Assembly: GCA_905202605.1 (NCBI GenBank)
Contig: CAJKSU010000046.1
Span: forward strand, 1-16,193
Source: an uncultured Eubacteriales bacterium
GTDB lineage: Bacteria > Bacillota > Clostridia > Oscillospirales > Oscillospiraceae
Direction: 5' to 3'
Length of the DNA stretch: 16,193 bases
In this document: positions 14,716 through 16,193 of the stretch, one piece after another
How the letters are laid out: each line of letters begins with the position of its first letter
How positions within the stretch are numbered: the stretch's first letter is position 1
The notes under the pieces: model-generated
The model's input: the letters and a program-made list of their open reading frames with translations, nothing else
Databases searched by the model: none
Told to the model about the DNA's origin: nothing
Translations under genes and position numbers: made by a program

Positions 14716-15813
14716 ATGGAAGCAATCAAACAATTCCTAAAGCGCAAGGATATCGAAATATCCCTGAAGCGCTACGGCATCGACGCGCTGGGGGCCATGG
14801 CACAGGGCCTGTTCTGCTCGCTGCTGATCGGAACCATCATCAACACCCTTGGAACCCAGTTCCACATCCCGTTTTTGACGGAAACAGTGGCAACGGTATC
14901 CGGTGTGGACTACACGGTGGGCGGGCTGGCCTCTGCTATGAGCGGACCTGCCATGGCAGTTGCCATTGGCTATGCCCTCCACTGTCCGCCATTGGTGCTG
15001 TTCTCTATGATTACTGTGGGCTTCTCGGCCAACGCCCTGGGCGGCGCAGGCGGCCCGTTGGCAGTATTGTTTGTGGCGATTATTGCTGCGGAAATCGGCA
15101 AGGCGGTGTCCAAGGAGACGAAGATTGACATTCTGGTAACTCCACTGGTGACCATCGGTGTGGGTGTGGCGCTGTCGGCATGGTGGGCGCCTGCTCTGGG
15201 CAAGGCCGCCATGCACGTGGGCGACCTGATCATGGTTGCCACCAACATGCAGCCCTTCTTCATGGGCATTCTGGTGTCTGTGATTGTGGGCATTGCACTG
15301 ACGCTGCCCATCTCCTCCGCTGCCATCTGCGCGGCGCTGGGACTGACCGGACTGGCTGGCGGCGCTGCGGTGGCAGGCTGCTGCGCACAGATGGTGGGCT
15401 TTGCGGTGATGAGCTTTAAGGAGAACCGCTGGGGCGGCCTGATATCTCAGGGGATCGGCACATCCATGCTCCAGATGGGCAACATCGTAAAAAATCCCCG
15501 CATCTGGATTGCACCCATTGTCACCTCTGCAATCACCGGCCCGCTGGCAACCTGCCTGTTCCAGCTCCAGATGAACGGTGCGCCGGTATCCTCCGGTATG
15601 GGTACCTGCGGTCTGGTGGGCCAGATCGGTGTGTACACAGGCTGGGTGGCGGATGTTGCCTCCGGCGCCAAGAGCGCCATCACGACCATGGATTGGGTGG
15701 GGCTGATCCTGATTTCCTTTGTCCTGCCTGCGGTTCTCTGCCCCCTGATCAATATGGTGGTGAAGAAGCTGGGCTGGGTCAAGGACGGCGATCTGACTCT
15801 CAGCAACGACTGA
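14716..15813 (+). CDS. PTS EIIC_2-family membrane transporter (PfoR-like), no EIIA/EIIB partner nearby
   Basis: A 365-residue membrane protein rich in Gly/Ala, with about eight to ten hydrophobic segments. It matches, from memory, the PTS_EIIC_2 family that includes the Clostridium perfringens regulator PfoR. Seen are GGLASAMSGPAMAVAIGYAL (about 77-96), NALGGAGGPLAVLF, PISSAAICAALGLTGLAGGA (about 196-215), CAQMVGFAVMSFKENRWGGL (about 222-241), QGIGTSMLQMGNIVKNPRIW and SSGMGTCGLVGQIGVYTGW. It lacks the phosphorylation domains (EIIA/EIIB), and no such genes flank it. The substrate is unknown, and some members may act as permeases or sensors rather than classical sugar PTS. ATG 14716 follows AGGAGG by five bases. 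It is a single-gene unit with its own promoter and a likely terminator, apparently unrelated to the polysaccharide operon. Confidence 0.85.
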   Translation: MEAIKQFLKRKDIEISLKRYGIDALGAMAQGLFCSLLIGTIINTLGTQFHIPFLTETVATVSGVDYTVGGLASAMSGPAMAVAIGYALHCPPLVLFSMITVGFSANALGGAGGPLAVLFVAIIAAEIGKAVSKETKIDILVTPLVTIGVGVALSAWWAPALGKAAMHVGDLIMVATNMQPFFMGILVSVIVGIALTLPISSAAICAALGLTGLAGGAAVAGCCAQMVGFAVMSFKENRWGGLISQGIGTSMLQMGNIVKNPRIWIAPIVTSAITGPLATCLFQLQMNGAPVSSGMGTCGLVGQIGVYTGWVADVASGAKSAITTMDWVGLILISFVLPAVLCPLINMVVKKLGWVKDGDLTLSND

Positions 15814-15890
15814 TGCGCGCCATTCACAAGGATACCTAAAATAACAAGTCCGGTGCGAAGTTTGGATCCAGAACAATCAGATGAAATCAG

Positions 15891-15925
15891 TAATGCCAGC
15901 ACGGGCGTGCTGGCATTACGTTTGC
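15891..15925 (+). terminator. Probable terminator after the EIIC-like gene
   Basis: TAATGCCAGCACG (15891-15903) pairs perfectly with CGTGCTGGCATTA (15906-15918); in practice the loop is GGGC. Only a weak T-run (CGTTTGCT) follows, so termination may be partial. It lies about 78 bases after the stop codon. Confidence 0.6.
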
Positions 15926-15945
15926 TATGGAGCTGTAAACATGAC

Positions 15946-15979
15946 AAAATCCCCTCTGAAACCGATGGTTTCAGAGGGG
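15946..15979 (-). terminator. Intrinsic terminator of the minus-strand tRNA-Pro
   Basis: A perfect 13-bp stem, CCCCTCTGAAACC (15951-15963) with GGTTTCAGAGGGG (15967-15979), has a three-base loop. On the minus strand it is followed by ATTTTGT. It begins one base after the tRNA CCA end, so it is the native terminator of the tRNA gene whose 3' half remains at 15981-16025. Confidence 0.8.
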
Positions 15980-15980
15980 A

Positions 15981-16025
15981 TGGTCCGAGTGACAGGGTTC
16001 GAACCTGCGGCCTGATGGTCCCAAA
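15981..16025 (-). tRNA. tRNA-Pro(UGG) 3' half, truncated; probable attachment-site remnant
   Basis: On the minus strand the sequence gives anticodon loop TTTGGGA (anticodon TGG), stem CCATC, variable loop AGGCC, T arm GCAGG-TTCGAAC-CCTGT, acceptor CACTCGG, then ACCA. G72 (implying the C1-G72 pair) and A73 are marks of bacterial tRNA-Pro. The matching 5' half (GATGG of the anticodon stem, D arm, CCGAGTG) is absent: the bases before the loop read AATAAG, and no CACTCGG occurs to the right on the + strand. This is the usual scar where an integrative element enters at a tRNA 3' end, with the element on the 5' side (right of here). Confidence 0.85.
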
Positions 16026-16193
16026 CTTATTGAGAACACTTTTTCTGCTCATTTATAGCAGTTTTTTGTGCTTTTTAATTTGTTTTACTTGCTCTTTGAC
16101 GCTCTTATCTCCGCTGTTTCCGGGTGTTCCAGAGCCGTATGTGGTAATCTATGTGGTCAAAAACGCTTCCCGCCCGGTTTCCGGTGAAGATTC
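16026..16193. mobile_element. Presumed terminal segment of an element integrated at tRNA-Pro
   Basis: Sequence beyond the broken tRNA replaces the tRNA 5' half, so it should belong to the inserted element. It is AT-rich at first. It contains a weak + strand hairpin plus T-run (CTGCT 16045-16049, AGCAG 16057-16061, then six T) and two direct TATGTGGT repeats (16138-16145 and 16150-16157). A minus-strand frame open from the edge ends at a stop at 16105-16107; its 28 residues are not recognisable. No integrase is visible within the window. Confidence 0.55.
16138..16157. repeat. Direct repeat TATGTGGT x2, possible integrase arm site
   Basis: Two identical 8-base copies spaced 12 bases start to start, about 115 bases from the tRNA junction. 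Tyrosine integrases often bind paired short direct repeats (arm sites) near the attachment core. The reading as an arm site depends on the attachment-site interpretation. Confidence 0.4.

Noticed and set aside
14737..15876. Minus-strand open frame of 379 codons opposite the EIIC gene
   Set aside because: It is His/Gln/Arg-rich antisense of a transporter with clear family motifs and has no recognisable domain. The forward gene has promoter, SD and terminator.
16105..16191. Minus-strand frame open from the right edge (28 residues, then stop)
   Set aside because: Could be the end of a gene of the integrated element, but it is too short and matches no integrase or other family end that I recognise.
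1..16193. CRISPR array, ribosomal RNA or complete insertion sequence
   Set aside because: No regularly spaced repeats, no rRNA-like stretches and no transposase gene were seen on either strand.

Overview
The window looks like chromosomal DNA from a Gram-positive Firmicute of the class Clostridia, most likely an Oscillospiraceae/Ruminococcaceae-type gut anaerobe. This is inferred from strong AGGAGG Shine-Dalgarno (SD) sites, TTG/GTG starts, sigma-A promoters, a LytR-CpsA-Psr (LCP) protein, a zinc-ribbon membrane protein and GC-moderate coding with AT-rich spacers. No marker gene fixes the genus. Every full-length protein gene lies on the + strand.

Layout. (1) 1-369 has no protein gene. It holds the promoter and SD of a minus-strand gene off the left edge, a near-consensus + promoter (135-163), and a long RNA-type hairpin (271-341) in the leader of the next gene. 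(2) 370-2106 encodes a zinc-ribbon, single-pass membrane protein with three related extracellular repeats, ending at a terminator. (3) From a promoter at 2247-2275 runs a compact, partly overlapping operon to 12855: a small monotopic phosphoglycosyl transferase, two GT2 glycosyltransferases, a GT4 glycosyltransferase, a Wzy-like polymerase, a third GT2, an acyltransferase-3 gene broken by an in-frame TGA, RfbA, a Wzx-like flippase and UDP-galactopyranose mutase. (4) 12929-14470 encodes an LCP ligase with its own promoter and a terminator. (5) 14716-15813 encodes a lone PTS EIIC_2/PfoR-like membrane protein with a promoter and a structured leader. (6) The right edge carries the 3' half of a minus-strand tRNA-Pro(UGG) with its terminator. 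The 5' half has been replaced, so this looks like the attachment junction of an element lying to the right.

How the genes work together: the phosphoglycosyl transferase loads the first sugar phosphate on undecaprenyl phosphate. The GT2/GT4 enzymes extend the repeat unit using activated sugars, including dTDP-glucose-derived sugars (RfbA) and UDP-galactofuranose (Glf). The flippase moves the unit across the membrane, the polymerase joins units outside, and the LCP protein could attach the polymer to peptidoglycan. An O-acetyl-type decoration may have been lost or altered by the nonsense codon. No Wzz/tyrosine-kinase pair and no rfbB/C/D genes are visible here.
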